DNA of 64,000 bases, taken from positions 124,001 to 188,000 of the forward strand of contig JANSYS010000005.1 in the NCBI GenBank assembly GCA_024742275.1. Direction: 5' to 3'. Under the pieces are notes generated by a model. It saw nothing but the letters and a program-made list of their open reading frames with translations. It searched no databases and was not told where the DNA came from. Shown here piece by piece: positions 39,141 through 47,843 of the stretch (its first letter is position 1; each line of letters opens with the position of its first letter). Source of the DNA: Alphaproteobacteria bacterium. GTDB taxonomy: Bacteria; Pseudomonadota; Alphaproteobacteria; Thalassobaculales; Thalassobaculaceae. A program made the position numbers and the translations under genes.

Positions 39141-40294
39141 GTCAGTCCTTCCAGAAGCCGGACCCACATCTTCGCCCGCGGAACCAGCGAGGAGATGTAG
39201 ATCTGTTCGTGGAGAGTATGCGCACCCTCGCCGTCGGCACCCAGGCCGTCCAGCGTCGGCACGCCGACCGAGGAGGTGAAGTTTCCGTCGGAGCCGCCGC
39301 CGGTGAGTTCCGTGCTCTCCAGCACAAGTCCGGTCTCCGCCACCAGGTCCTTCGCCAGCTCGAAAAGGCCCCAGTTCGCGTCGTTCAATTCATAGGGCGG
39401 ACGGTTCATGCCGCCGGTGATCTCGATGGTGACGTCCGGATCGCGCGGCTTGCGGTCGAGGATCTTGGCCGTGAACTCCTCGCCGTCGGCGGCGGAGACG
39501 ACCCGCAGGTCGATCTCGGCCTTGGCCACCCGCGGCACCACGTTGACGCCGGTGCCGGCGGTCACGAGGCCGACATTGGTGGTGACGCCGCGGCCGTAGT
39601 CGGTGAAGCCCTCGATCTCCAGAATGTGGTGCGCCAGCTCCTTCACGGCACTGCGGCCGTCCTCATGCTTAGCGCCCGAATGGGCCGGGCGGCCGGTGAT
39701 GATCATCTCGAACCGACCCACGCCCTTACGTGCGGTGACCAGCTTGCCGCCGTCGCGGGCCGGCTCGGTGACCAGTACGTACTTCGCTTTCTTCGCCTCG
39801 GCCTCGATGACAGCGCGGCTGGTCGGGCTGCCGACCTCCTCCTCGGAGACGAACAGGAACGTGACAGGCAGCGCCGTACCCGCCCCCAGGCGGCGCAGGT
39901 GGCGGTAGGCGTAGTAGGGCAGATAGGCGCCGGCCTTCATGTCGTAGATGCCAGGTCCGTAGAGGCTGTCCCCTTCCCGGCGGATCCTGTTGCTGTCGTC
40001 CTTGGTGCCGACCGGATGGACCGTGTCCATGTGGCTGAGAACGAGGATGCTCGAGCCCTCCTCGGTCCAGTCCGGGGTTCGCACGATCAGGTGGTCGCCG
40101 AAACCCTCGGTGCCCGCGATCCTGTCGACCGAGCAGCCGGTCTCCTCCCACTGGGTTTGGATCCTGTCCGCCAGCTTGTTCACGCGCACCGCGTCGTAGG
40201 TCGGCGTCTCCATCTCGACCCACTCAAGAAGGCCGTCGACGATTTCCTCCTGGTCGATGGCGGGTTCGTTCTCACGGGTGGCGGCGGTGCTCAT
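39137..40294 (-). CDS. M20 family metallopeptidase (carboxypeptidase G2/ArgE-like)
   Basis: A 385-residue zinc peptidase. Metal ligands sit in VLSHMDTVHP, the bridging Asp in YGPGIYDMKAG, the catalytic Glu pair in LFVSEEEVGS, and His in GRPAHSGAKHEDGRSA; the dimerisation domain is inserted at about 185-300. The pattern is nearest to glutamate carboxypeptidase/CPG2-like members. The start at 40294 (MSTAATRENE) is chosen over 40324. No signal peptide, so it acts in the cytoplasm. First gene of the peptidase-hisI-cdd unit. Confidence 0.92.
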   Translation of the reverse strand: MSTAATRENEPAIDQEEIVDGLLEWVEMETPTYDAVRVNKLADRIQTQWEETGCSVDRIAGTEGFGDHLIVRTPDWTEEGSSILVLSHMDTVHPVGTKDDSNRIRREGDSLYGPGIYDMKAGAYLPYYAYRHLRRLGAGTALPVTFLFVSEEEVGSPTSRAVIEAEAKKAKYVLVTEPARDGGKLVTARKGVGRFEMIITGRPAHSGAKHEDGRSAVKELAHHILEIEGFTDYGRGVTTNVGLVTAGTGVNVVPRVAKAEIDLRVVSAADGEEFTAKILDRKPRDPDVTIEITGGMNRPPYELNDANWGLFELAKDLVAETGLVLESTELTGGGSDGNFTSSVGVPTLDGLGADGEGAHTLHEQIYISSLVPRAKMWVRLLEGLT

Positions 40295-40447
40295 GACGTC
40301 TCCGGATCGCAATGGCAGGGGCATACTTGCAGAGGCGCCAAGGTTTGCCGTCCCCCAGGCGCAAAGGCAATGCGCAAAAGGTCCGCGTCGGCACCAAGTC
40401 TATACCTTGGCCCGAGGATGCCGCTAATCTGCGCCGGGGTATTCTAG

Positions 40448-41560
40448 ATGACATCGACACGGGGCAGGATCGACATGCCAGTCTTCGCGACCGCCGGGGA
40501 GATCCACGCAGGCTACAAGAGGCTCAATCCACCGTCCGATGCCAGGATCGACGCCCTTGTCGACATGCACGAAGCGCTTTTGGATGAAGCGGCCGCACAT
40601 CACCATTTGGGCTGGAGACCGGCGGGCGGCGAGAACAATAAATACCATTTCACACTTGATCGGGACCGACTGCGCCGCTTCGCGGACTTCGCCTACGGAG
40701 GCATTGGCTTCGAAGTATCGAACGATTTTCTGCAGACGGCGCCGACGCTCGACGATCTGGCTCCGGAAATCGAAAAAGACCCCGAGATTGTACGGGAAGC
40801 TCAGCGCTCCATCCTCGACTGGATCAAGGTCGAGACTGTGAATGCCCGCATGAATTTCGCGGACAAGGAAATCGAGTGGGCTGCTTTGTTGAACGAACCC
40901 GCCCGGATCGGCGGTGTCTATCTCGACATCCTCTCCGCGACGCCGCCAATCCGGGTCTCCAATCAGTCTGCCCGTGTCAGTTGGCGCGCTCCGAGGCTGG
41001 CGACGGCGCTTGGTCGTGCCCCGACATCGCTTCTGGAAATCGGCGGCGGGCACGGAAAATTTGTTCGCGACTGCGCTCTATTCATGCCGGAAACGCGACT
41101 GTTTCTGACCGACCTGCCGTTCAATCTGATCATCCAGGCCCGCTATCTCGAGGAGTATTTCGGCGATTCGGTGAACCTGTGCCTATTGGCCGACCAGGAC
41201 GTGAACCCGCAAGCCAGGATCAACCTGGTCGCGCCCTGGCGTCTCGACCGTATTCCGGGCCCGATCGATGTAGCTGCGAATTTTCTATCATTCCAGCACA
41301 TGGATGCCGATAACCTCGCCTGGTACGGGGCCGCGATCGAAGCTCTCGGAATTGGTAGTATTTTTCATCTGAACCGATTGACGACCCGAGATCCTCACGA
41401 TCTTGCCGCCGACGATTATCCCTTTCGGGGTCGCTTCCACTCCTCTCTCCGCGTCGTCTCCCCATTGGGGAAGCTCAAGAGGCCGGACGGAGCCCAAGCG
41501 GACATCGAAGGCGTTCTAGAACTTCTGACCTGCGCGACCGCACCCGCCGAGGATGAATAG
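40448..41560 (+). CDS. Putative sugar O-methyltransferase
   Basis: A 370-residue protein with a SAM-binding motif LLEIGGGHGKFV at about 195-206, and a C-terminal pattern (FLSFQHMDADNLAWYGAAIEAL, FHLNRLTTRD) like the family annotated as putative sugar O-methyltransferase, found in LPS, capsule and flagellin-glycan loci. The N-terminal 190 residues are helical and family-specific. Start uncertain: ATG 40448 or ATG 40475, the latter with AGGA seven bases upstream. GC content looks somewhat lower than in neighbours. The FAD oxidoreductase begins 2 bases after it, so they may be cotranscribed. Confidence 0.72.
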   Translation: MTSTRGRIDMPVFATAGEIHAGYKRLNPPSDARIDALVDMHEALLDEAAAHHHLGWRPAGGENNKYHFTLDRDRLRRFADFAYGGIGFEVSNDFLQTAPTLDDLAPEIEKDPEIVREAQRSILDWIKVETVNARMNFADKEIEWAALLNEPARIGGVYLDILSATPPIRVSNQSARVSWRAPRLATALGRAPTSLLEIGGGHGKFVRDCALFMPETRLFLTDLPFNLIIQARYLEEYFGDSVNLCLLADQDVNPQARINLVAPWRLDRIPGPIDVAANFLSFQHMDADNLAWYGAAIEALGIGSIFHLNRLTTRDPHDLAADDYPFRGRFHSSLRVVSPLGKLKRPDGAQADIEGVLELLTCATAPAEDE

Positions 41561-41562
41561 CG

Positions 41563-42726
41563 ATGCGCGCGGACATCGCCATTCTCGGCGGCGGCATCAT
41601 CGGGTCCAGCATCGCCTGGCACCTGGCGGAAAGCGGCCGGGCTGGACGGGTTGCGGTAATCGAACGCGACCCGACCTACGAGTTCGCCGCGACACCCCGG
41701 GCGAACGGCGGCATCCGCCTGCTCTTCAGTCTGCCCGAGAACATCGCGATGGCGCGCTACGGGCGCGACTTCTATGCGGGGTTCGCCGAGCGCATGGCGA
41801 TCGATGGGACTGCGGCCGATATCGCCTTCCGTCGCCAGGGCTACCTGTTCCTCTCCGACAACGGCGGGGCGAAGCAGATGGAGGCGAACCACGCGGTCCA
41901 GGTCGCCAATGGTGTCGAGGCGGAGCTGCTCGACCCGGCCGGGGTGCAGGCGCTGTTCCCGTCGATCGCCGTCGACGATGTCGACCTCGCCGTCTACTCG
42001 CCGAACGATGCCTGGATCGATCCGTACTCCGCCCTGATGGGGTTCCGGGCGAAGGCACGGGCGCTCGGCGTCGACTACGTGAAGGGCGAGGTATCCGGCT
42101 GGGACTCCACCGGTCGCAAGGCGGGCGCGGTGAGGCTGTCGGGCGGCGAGACGGTCGAGGCGGAGACCTACGTGCTGGCCTGTGGGGCCTGGTCCCGCGA
42201 CGTAGCGGCCCTGATCGGCCTCGACCTACCGGTCGAGCCGATGTCGCGCGAGAGCTATGTCTTCAAGGCGGACGCGGCCATCGAGCCCCTGCCGTTCCTC
42301 AAGAGCGAGACCGACCTCGCCATCCGGCCCGAGGGCGACGGCTTCGTCGGCGGTATCCCGGACTGGTCGCAACCGGCGGGATGGAACTTCGAGCTGGACC
42401 CCGACCGGTTCGAGAGCGTCGTCTGGCCGGCGCTGGCCAAACGGGTGCCGAAGATGGAGCGGCTGAGGCTGATACGCTCCTGGCGCGGGCACTACGCGCG
42501 CAGCATCCTGGACTATTCGCCGATCATCGGTCCGTGGTCGGACGGTTTGGCCAACGTGATCATCGCGACCGGGTTTTCCGGCCACGGCATCATGCACGCT
42601 CCGGCTACCGGTCGGGCCGTCCGTGAGCTGATCCTCGGCGGCCGGTTCGAGAGCCTCGACCTCTCCTGCTTCGCCTGGGATCGCATTCCGGCCAACCGGC
42701 CATATCGCGAGAAAGGCATCGTCTGA
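41563..42726 (+). CDS. FAD-dependent oxidoreductase (DAO family)
   Basis: A 387-residue amine/amino acid oxidase-like flavoprotein. The dinucleotide loop is ADIAILGGGIIGSSIAWHLA at the N-terminus. The C-terminal IIGPWSDGLANVIIATGFSGHGIMHAPATGRAV resembles sarcosine/dimethylglycine-type oxidases. FEFAATPRANGGIRLLFS is usual near the covalent or flavin-contact region of this family. The substrate (amino acid, sarcosine or amine) is not certain. It is followed by a GC-rich hairpin and then the convergent peroxiredoxin. Confidence 0.9.
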   Translation: MRADIAILGGGIIGSSIAWHLAESGRAGRVAVIERDPTYEFAATPRANGGIRLLFSLPENIAMARYGRDFYAGFAERMAIDGTAADIAFRRQGYLFLSDNGGAKQMEANHAVQVANGVEAELLDPAGVQALFPSIAVDDVDLAVYSPNDAWIDPYSALMGFRAKARALGVDYVKGEVSGWDSTGRKAGAVRLSGGETVEAETYVLACGAWSRDVAALIGLDLPVEPMSRESYVFKADAAIEPLPFLKSETDLAIRPEGDGFVGGIPDWSQPAGWNFELDPDRFESVVWPALAKRVPKMERLRLIRSWRGHYARSILDYSPIIGPWSDGLANVIIATGFSGHGIMHAPATGRAVRELILGGRFESLDLSCFAWDRIPANRPYREKGIV

Positions 42727-42734
42727 ACGCGAAA

Positions 42735-42754
42735 GGGCGGCCCGAAGGCCGCCC
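42735..42754. terminator. GC-rich hairpin between convergent genes
   Basis: GGGCGGCC-CGAA-GGCCGCCC, a perfect 8-bp stem with a tetraloop, lies in the 54-base gap between the FAD oxidoreductase and the peroxiredoxin. No T-run on either side, but position suits a two-way terminator. Confidence 0.5.
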
Positions 42755-42780
42755 CGCATCGGTGTCGACAGACCGACGGA

Positions 42781-43266
42781 TCAGAGATGGGCCAGCACGT
42801 GCTCGGCGCTGGACACCTCGAAGGCGCCCGGCTCCTCGACGAAGAGCTGGGTGACCGTCCCGTCCTCCACAACCATGGCGTAGCGCTGCGAACGCACGCC
42901 GAGACCGCGCTCGGTCAGATCGAGCTCGAGGCCGACAGCCTTGGTGAACTTGGCCGAGCCGTCGGCCAGCATCATCACCTTGCCATCCGACGCCTGATCC
43001 TTGCCCCAGACCCCCATCACGAACGGATCGTTCACGGAAACGCAAGCGACCGTATCCACGCCCTTAGCCTCGAGAGCCTCGGCGTTTTTCACGAAGCTCG
43101 GGACATGCTGGGCCGAACAGGTCGGCGTGAAGGCGCCTGGCACCGCGAACAGCACCACCTTCTTGCCGGCGAACAGCGCCGCGTTGTCGAGGGTGTCAAT
43201 TCCGTCGGCTGTCTTATGCTGCAACCCGACATCCGGAAGCTTGTCGCCAACCTTGATGGTCATCAC
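42781..43266 (-). CDS. Peroxiredoxin (Prx5 type)
   Basis: A 161-residue thiol peroxidase of the atypical Prx5 group. The peroxidatic Cys50 lies in PGAFTPTCSAQHVP, and a second Cys lies in DTVACVSVND as in glutaredoxin- or glutathione-linked Prx5. The last segment is AFEVSSAEHVLAHL. It reduces H2O2 or alkyl hydroperoxides in the cytoplasm. It lies 76 bases downstream of the ScsB-type thiol reductase on the same strand, which suggests linked redox roles. Confidence 0.94.
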   Translation of the reverse strand: MMTIKVGDKLPDVGLQHKTADGIDTLDNAALFAGKKVVLFAVPGAFTPTCSAQHVPSFVKNAEALEAKGVDTVACVSVNDPFVMGVWGKDQASDGKVMMLADGSAKFTKAVGLELDLTERGLGVRSQRYAMVVEDGTVTQLFVEEPGAFEVSSAEHVLAHL

Positions 43267-43342
43267 CGTCTCTCCCTGTGAGGAACCCGGACCGGTAGAT
43301 CCCGATCCGTTCAGAACTGTTCGACCCCTAAATAGGCCGGTT

Positions 43343-45499
43343 CTAGCGCGAGTCCAAGCCAGCCGTTTGCTCGGCGCCCCTCGCGCGCGCTATCGCCTCC
43401 ATTACCGCGTCGGCGGACAGCAGCTCCGGCAGCGGGATCCCTTCCGGCGCCGACGGGCCGTATACCGCGTTGAAGGGGATCCCGTAGCGCCCAAAGGAAG
43501 CGAGATAATTCGAAATCGCAGGGTCGGGATTGGTCCAGTCGGCCTTCATCGCCGTCACGTCGCCATCCGAAAGAACGCCCGCGACAGGGTCCGCCTCCAG
43601 AACGATGCGCTTGTTCACTTTACAGGTGATGCACCAGTCGGCGGTCACATCGACCAGGACCACCGATCCGTCCGCCACCATGCGGTCGATCACCGACCGG
43701 TCGAAACTCCGCCACGGGACCGTGTCGGTCAGGACCGGACCGCTCAAGTCGGTCCGCGTCTGCACCGTCGGAAGCACGGCGGCAAGCGCAAGCGCCGACG
43801 CAAACAGCGCAGCCGCCGCCACCCCGGCACCGGGCCGTCGGCGACGGTGAAGCAAGGCGAGCACCACGGCTCCCACGGTGAAAAGGGCGGCAAGCGCAAG
43901 CGCGACCGTCACGCCGATCTGTGCCGCCAGCACCGTGAGCAGCCAGACGCCGGTTCCCAGAAGGGCCAAAGCCAGCACCCGCTTGAAGGTCACCATCCAT
44001 CGTCCCGGACGCGGCAGGGCCTGGGCAATGGTCGGCATCGCCGCGACGGCGAGGTATGGCAGGGCCAGTCCGATGCCCATGACCGCGAACACGACGAAGA
44101 TCTGCTCCCACCCTCGCGACAAGGCGAAGCCGACGGCCGTGCCGAGGAACGGCGCCGAGCAGGGGGTCGCCAGCAGGGTCGCGAAGGCGCCGGTAAGAAA
44201 ATGGCCGGCCAGCCCCTCGTCTCCGGCCCGACCCGGTCCCCTGCGCTGACCGTCGCCCAAAGGCAGCCTGCTTCCGAGATCGGCAAGAGCGCGTGGCAGG
44301 CCAACCTCGAACCACCCCCAGAGATTCGCGGCGAACAGAAGAACCACCGTCGCCATGGCGGCCAGGAAGAGCGGCTGCTGAAACTGAATGCCCCAACCGA
44401 CCGCCACGCCGGCGGACTTGAGCCCGGCGAGGGCCCCGGCAAGAACAAGAAACGAGGCGACGATGCCGGCCGCGGTCGCCAGGAAGCCGCGCCGGACCGC
44501 GCCGCGCTCGGCGCCACCGTACTCCAGGACCGAGACCAGCTTGATCGACAAAACCGGCAGGACGCAGGGCATGAGGTTCAGGATCAATCCGCCGAGCAGA
44601 GCGAACCCGAGCACCACCCAGAGACTACCGGCTGCGACCGGGGCAGCACCGGCGCCGGCGGCGACCGAAACCGGGCGCTCTACGAACCTTTCGCCGTCGA
44701 CCAGGGTTAACCGCAGATCGGCGCCGTCAAGCCGAGCGTCCCCCCGCGTACCGACCGGCAACCGCACGGTGGCGGCAGTCGCTCCGTCTGACAGCGTGAT
44801 CTCCGGCTTGCCGAAGGACAGCCCATTCGGGCCTTCCGGAAAGACGTCGAGTTCGCCGAGCGGCGTCGCGGAGGCGACCGTCAGAACCAATGTCGGGCTG
44901 GCCGGATCGCCTTCGGCCCGCACGGTCGCCAGATCCAGACCGACTCCCGGCAGATCGCGCGGCACCTGTGCCGTCCAACGGCTCAGAAGCTGAGCGTAAG
45001 GGGTCGGTTCCGACGCGGACGAGGGCAATTCAAGAGAAAGGGACGCTTCCAGCGGGACGCAGATTTCGCTGCAGGCCAGCGCGTTCACGGCAGCATCCAC
45101 CTTCAGCGCGCCGCCCGCCTCTTCCAGGCGCGCGGTGATGGGATAGACGACATGATCGTCGTACCCGAACGACTCCAGCCCAAAGAGCGAGAAACGGTGC
45201 GGGACCGGATACAGGGTCTCCGTTGCCGCCAAATTGCGCGACCCCGTCCAGTCGACCTGTGGGGGATATCCGGCGTCCCCGGCCGACCGCCAGTAAACCT
45301 TCCAGCCTTCGGCCAGACGGAACTCCAGGCCGAGCGGCACGGCGTCTCGGCCCTCGGTCCCAGCGACCGCCGAGATCAGGCGTACGTCGGCGAACTCGGT
45401 GCTTACCCAGTCCGTGGCCGGCTTGGCCGCGGCCGATCCGCCAGCGAGCGCATAGACGAAAGCGCCTGACAGGAGGATGAGGGCAGCGTGAAGCTTCAT
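43343..45499 (-). CDS. ScsB/DsbD-type protein-disulfide reductase
   Basis: A 718-residue membrane thiol transporter. A signal peptide (1-25) precedes a periplasmic beta domain (about 30-275, like the ScsB N-terminal domain). A DsbD-like membrane core with about eight helices follows, starting at LGFALLGGLILNLMPCVLPVLSIKL, which carries a conserved Cys; the second membrane Cys is in LATPCSAPFLGTAVGF. A periplasmic thioredoxin domain carries Cys623-Ile-Thr-Cys626 (TADWCITCKVN). It passes electrons from cytoplasmic thioredoxin to periplasmic partners, in ScsB also linked to copper tolerance. trxB is at 27235-28206. Confidence 0.9.
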   Translation of the reverse strand: MKLHAALILLSGAFVYALAGGSAAAKPATDWVSTEFADVRLISAVAGTEGRDAVPLGLEFRLAEGWKVYWRSAGDAGYPPQVDWTGSRNLAATETLYPVPHRFSLFGLESFGYDDHVVYPITARLEEAGGALKVDAAVNALACSEICVPLEASLSLELPSSASEPTPYAQLLSRWTAQVPRDLPGVGLDLATVRAEGDPASPTLVLTVASATPLGELDVFPEGPNGLSFGKPEITLSDGATAATVRLPVGTRGDARLDGADLRLTLVDGERFVERPVSVAAGAGAAPVAAGSLWVVLGFALLGGLILNLMPCVLPVLSIKLVSVLEYGGAERGAVRRGFLATAAGIVASFLVLAGALAGLKSAGVAVGWGIQFQQPLFLAAMATVVLLFAANLWGWFEVGLPRALADLGSRLPLGDGQRRGPGRAGDEGLAGHFLTGAFATLLATPCSAPFLGTAVGFALSRGWEQIFVVFAVMGIGLALPYLAVAAMPTIAQALPRPGRWMVTFKRVLALALLGTGVWLLTVLAAQIGVTVALALAALFTVGAVVLALLHRRRRPGAGVAAAALFASALALAAVLPTVQTRTDLSGPVLTDTVPWRSFDRSVIDRMVADGSVVLVDVTADWCITCKVNKRIVLEADPVAGVLSDGDVTAMKADWTNPDPAISNYLASFGRYGIPFNAVYGPSAPEGIPLPELLSADAVMEAIARARGAEQTAGLDSR

Positions 45500-45631
45500 C
45501 GGGTCGGCGTCCTACTCACGTTTGTGTCCCGTCCACTTTTGAAGTGTTCGGGTCACCCCAATATAGTAAGGGCGAGCGGCGGGGAACGTCACAACCGCGG
45601 GACCAATGGTCGCGCGGCGTGGAGGAAGAGA

Positions 45632-46255
45632 ATGAACCCGGACGACCTCGCCCGCGACGACGCGGGACGGAATGAAGGAATGGACGAAAATTCAGAGGGT
45701 TATCTGACCGGCCAGTTGCTGATTGCCATGCCGTCGATGCGCGACCCCCGTTTCACGCGAAGCGTTATATATTTGTGCGCCCACAACGACGAGGGCGCGA
45801 TGGGCCTCGTCATCAACCGCCTGGTCGGATCGGTGAAGTTCACGGATCTGCTGGAGGAACTGGAACTCGAAGGGACGCCCGTGGAGTCCTCTCGCTTTCC
45901 GTCGATCCATTTCGGCGGCCCGGTGGAGACCGGCCGAGGGTTCGTGCTGCATAGTGCAGACTACCTGAGCGACGACAGTATGCCCCTCGGCGAGAATCTC
46001 GCGCTGACCGCCACCGTAGATATCTTGCGGGATATCGCGCTCGGCGCCGGTCCCGAGCGGGCGATGCTCGCGCTCGGATACGCCGGGTGGGGGCCCGGGC
46101 AGCTCGACGGCGAGCTGCAAGAGAACGCCTGGCTATCCGTCGACTGCGATACCGACCTGCTGTTCGGACAGTCGATGGACGACAAGTGGGAGCAGGCGTT
46201 GGCGAAGCTGGGAATCAGCGCGTCCCTGCTTTCGACGGAAGCCGGTCACGCCTGA
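45632..46255 (+). CDS. YqgE/AlgH family protein
   Basis: A 207-residue protein of the UPF0301 family. After a polar lead of about 18 residues it has YLTGQLLIAMPSMRDPRFTRSVIYLCAHNDEGAMGLVIN and later GGPVETGRGFVLHS, ALGYAGWGPGQLDGELQENAWL, all characteristic. Molecular role unknown; AlgH was first linked to alginate gene control. The start at 45632 follows GGAGGAAGAGA. A Met further in (MDENSEG) is possible. Divergent from ScsB, a common neighbour arrangement. Confidence 0.94.
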   Translation: MNPDDLARDDAGRNEGMDENSEGYLTGQLLIAMPSMRDPRFTRSVIYLCAHNDEGAMGLVINRLVGSVKFTDLLEELELEGTPVESSRFPSIHFGGPVETGRGFVLHSADYLSDDSMPLGENLALTATVDILRDIALGAGPERAMLALGYAGWGPGQLDGELQENAWLSVDCDTDLLFGQSMDDKWEQALAKLGISASLLSTEAGHA

Positions 46256-46277
46256 TTCTGTGCGGAGCGAGCGCGGA

Positions 46278-47189
46278 CTACCCGACACCGATCCGCCAGG
46301 GCGGGGTCCGCCAGATCTCCGCGAGATAGTCGATGAAGACTCGGATTTTGGCCGAGACATGACGGCTCTGATGGTGGACGGCATGCACCGCCAACTCGGG
46401 CGACTGCCAGTCAGGCAGCAGACGGACCAAGCTTCCGTTCGCAAAATACGGACCGAGGACGAAGTCGGGCTGCTGAACGATGCCGGCGCCCGCGATCGCC
46501 GCTTCGGTAAGAATATCGCCATTATTGGCAGACATCGGGCCGCGCGGGCGGGCGACCACCACCGCCCCCGACGCGTCGGTAAAGCGCCAGGCTATTCCCT
46601 CGCTCGAATAGGCGTAGGTGAGACAGGCGTGGTCGACGAGTTCGGCCGGATGCCGGGGAACGCCCCGGAGCGCCAGATAGCCCGGCGACGCCGCCAGATG
46701 GATCGCCACCGGCGCAAGCCGGCGGGCGACGAGCGACGAATCGCTGAGCCGGCCGATCCGGACGGCGACGTCGTATCCCTCCTCAAGCAGGTCGACCACC
46801 CGGTCGTTCACTGTCAAGTCGACCGAAAGCTCGGGATATCGGCTTAGAAACGGCGCGATCGCCGCCCCCAGATGGGTGCGGGAAAAGGAGACGGGTCCGT
46901 TGACGCGGAGCAGTCCGCCCGGCGCCAGACGCTCACCGCGCGCCTCGGTATCCGCCACCTCCAAGTCCTGCAGTAGACGCCGGGCGCGTTCCAGGTACCG
47001 CCGCCCCGCATCCGTAAGCCTGACCCGCCGTGTGGTCCGCTCCAGCAGCTTGACCCCGAGCCGGTCCTCGAGCGCCTGGATATGCTTGCTGGCCATGGCG
47101 CGCGACAGGTCCAATCTGTCTGCGGCCGCGGAGAAACTCTGCGCATCGGCGACGGCGACAAAGGTCGCGAGATGGGAGAGGCGGTCCAT
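46278..47189 (-). CDS. LysR family transcriptional regulator
   Basis: A 303-residue LysR regulator of the DhcR/CrgA-like branch. HTH at about residues 1-60 (FVAVADAQSFSAAADRLDLSRAMASKHIQALED). The effector domain from about 88 has LRVNGPVSFSRTHLGAAIAPFL and VAVRIGRLSDSSLVARRLAP. The start is ATG 47189 rather than an upstream TTG. It is divergent from doxX and a dioxygenase and SDR behind it, and these are its likely targets. The intergenic region has a palindrome and direct repeats. Confidence 0.93.
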   Translation of the reverse strand: MDRLSHLATFVAVADAQSFSAAADRLDLSRAMASKHIQALEDRLGVKLLERTTRRVRLTDAGRRYLERARRLLQDLEVADTEARGERLAPGGLLRVNGPVSFSRTHLGAAIAPFLSRYPELSVDLTVNDRVVDLLEEGYDVAVRIGRLSDSSLVARRLAPVAIHLAASPGYLALRGVPRHPAELVDHACLTYAYSSEGIAWRFTDASGAVVVARPRGPMSANNGDILTEAAIAGAGIVQQPDFVLGPYFANGSLVRLLPDWQSPELAVHAVHHQSRHVSAKIRVFIDYLAEIWRTPPWRIGVG

Positions 47190-47240
47190 TATCAATTCTC
47201 ATGAGACAATTATTTTCTTTATGCACCAATTATTTCCCTA
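47190..47240. promoter_or_regulatory. Candidate LysR operator between lysR and doxX
   Basis: In an AT-rich gap, TCTCATGAGA (47197-47206) is a perfect palindrome inside a larger imperfect one (CAATT...AATT). A direct repeat CAATTATTT occurs at 47207-47215 and 47227-47235, 20 bases apart. This layout suits LysR recognition and activation sites. Confidence 0.5.
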
Positions 47241-47321
47241 ACTGAAGAACGTATTTCTCCCGTCAAGACCCCAGCGGCGCCCCGAGAGATATCGGGGGCC
47301 GGATCAGAATTGGAGAACACC

Positions 47322-47759
47322 ATGACGGACACAAACGCTATCGAGGCCCGCACCGCTCCCTACGCCGCACTGCTTCTGCGCGTGACCCTCGGCGTCGCCT
47401 TCCTCGCCCACGGCTTCCTGAAAGTCTTCGTCTTCAGCATTCCCGGAACCGTCGGCTTCTTCGAGAGCATCGGCTATCCCGGTTTCTTCGCCTATCTGGT
47501 CATCCTGGCAGAGATCGGCGGCGGCGCGGCCCTCATCCTCGGCGTGTACACGCGGCTGATCGCCCTGCTGCTCGTCCCGGTGATGATCGGTGCCTTGATC
47601 CAGCATGCCGGAAACGGTTGGCTGTTCAGCAGCCAGGGCGGCGGCTGGGAATTCCCGGCCATGTGGACGGCGCTCCTTTTCGTGCAGGCCGGCCTCGGCA
47701 ACGGCGCCTATGCCCTTAAGCTTCCGGTTCCCGCGGCGCTGCGCGCCAGAGCGGCCTGA
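47322..47759 (+). CDS. DoxX family membrane protein
   Basis: A 145-residue protein with four membrane helices and the DoxX pattern RVTLGVAFLAHGFLKVFVF at about residues 20-38, followed by GYPGFFAYLVILAEIGGGAALILG and WEFPAMWTALLFVQAGLG. DoxX-type proteins often go with redox or aromatic compound genes. Start at 47322 follows GGAGAACACC. First gene downstream of the LysR, likely controlled by it. A terminator-like hairpin follows. Confidence 0.92.
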   Translation: MTDTNAIEARTAPYAALLLRVTLGVAFLAHGFLKVFVFSIPGTVGFFESIGYPGFFAYLVILAEIGGGAALILGVYTRLIALLLVPVMIGALIQHAGNGWLFSSQGGGWEFPAMWTALLFVQAGLGNGAYALKLPVPAALRARAA

Positions 47760-47791
47760 TTTCGGTTCGGGCCTGAAAGCCCGCACGATCC

Positions 47792-47828
47792 GGGGCTCGG
47801 CCGCTCGACGGTCGGGCCCCTTTTCTTT
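47792..47828 (+). terminator. Intrinsic terminator or attenuator between doxX and dioxygenase
   Basis: A 12-bp stem (47792-47803 with 47809-47820, G-U pairs included) with loop CTCGA, followed by TTTTCTTT. It ends just before the AGGAG of the dioxygenase gene, so it can end doxX mRNA or limit read-through into the next gene. Confidence 0.75.
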
Positions 47829-47843
47829 AGGAGTGATAGACTC

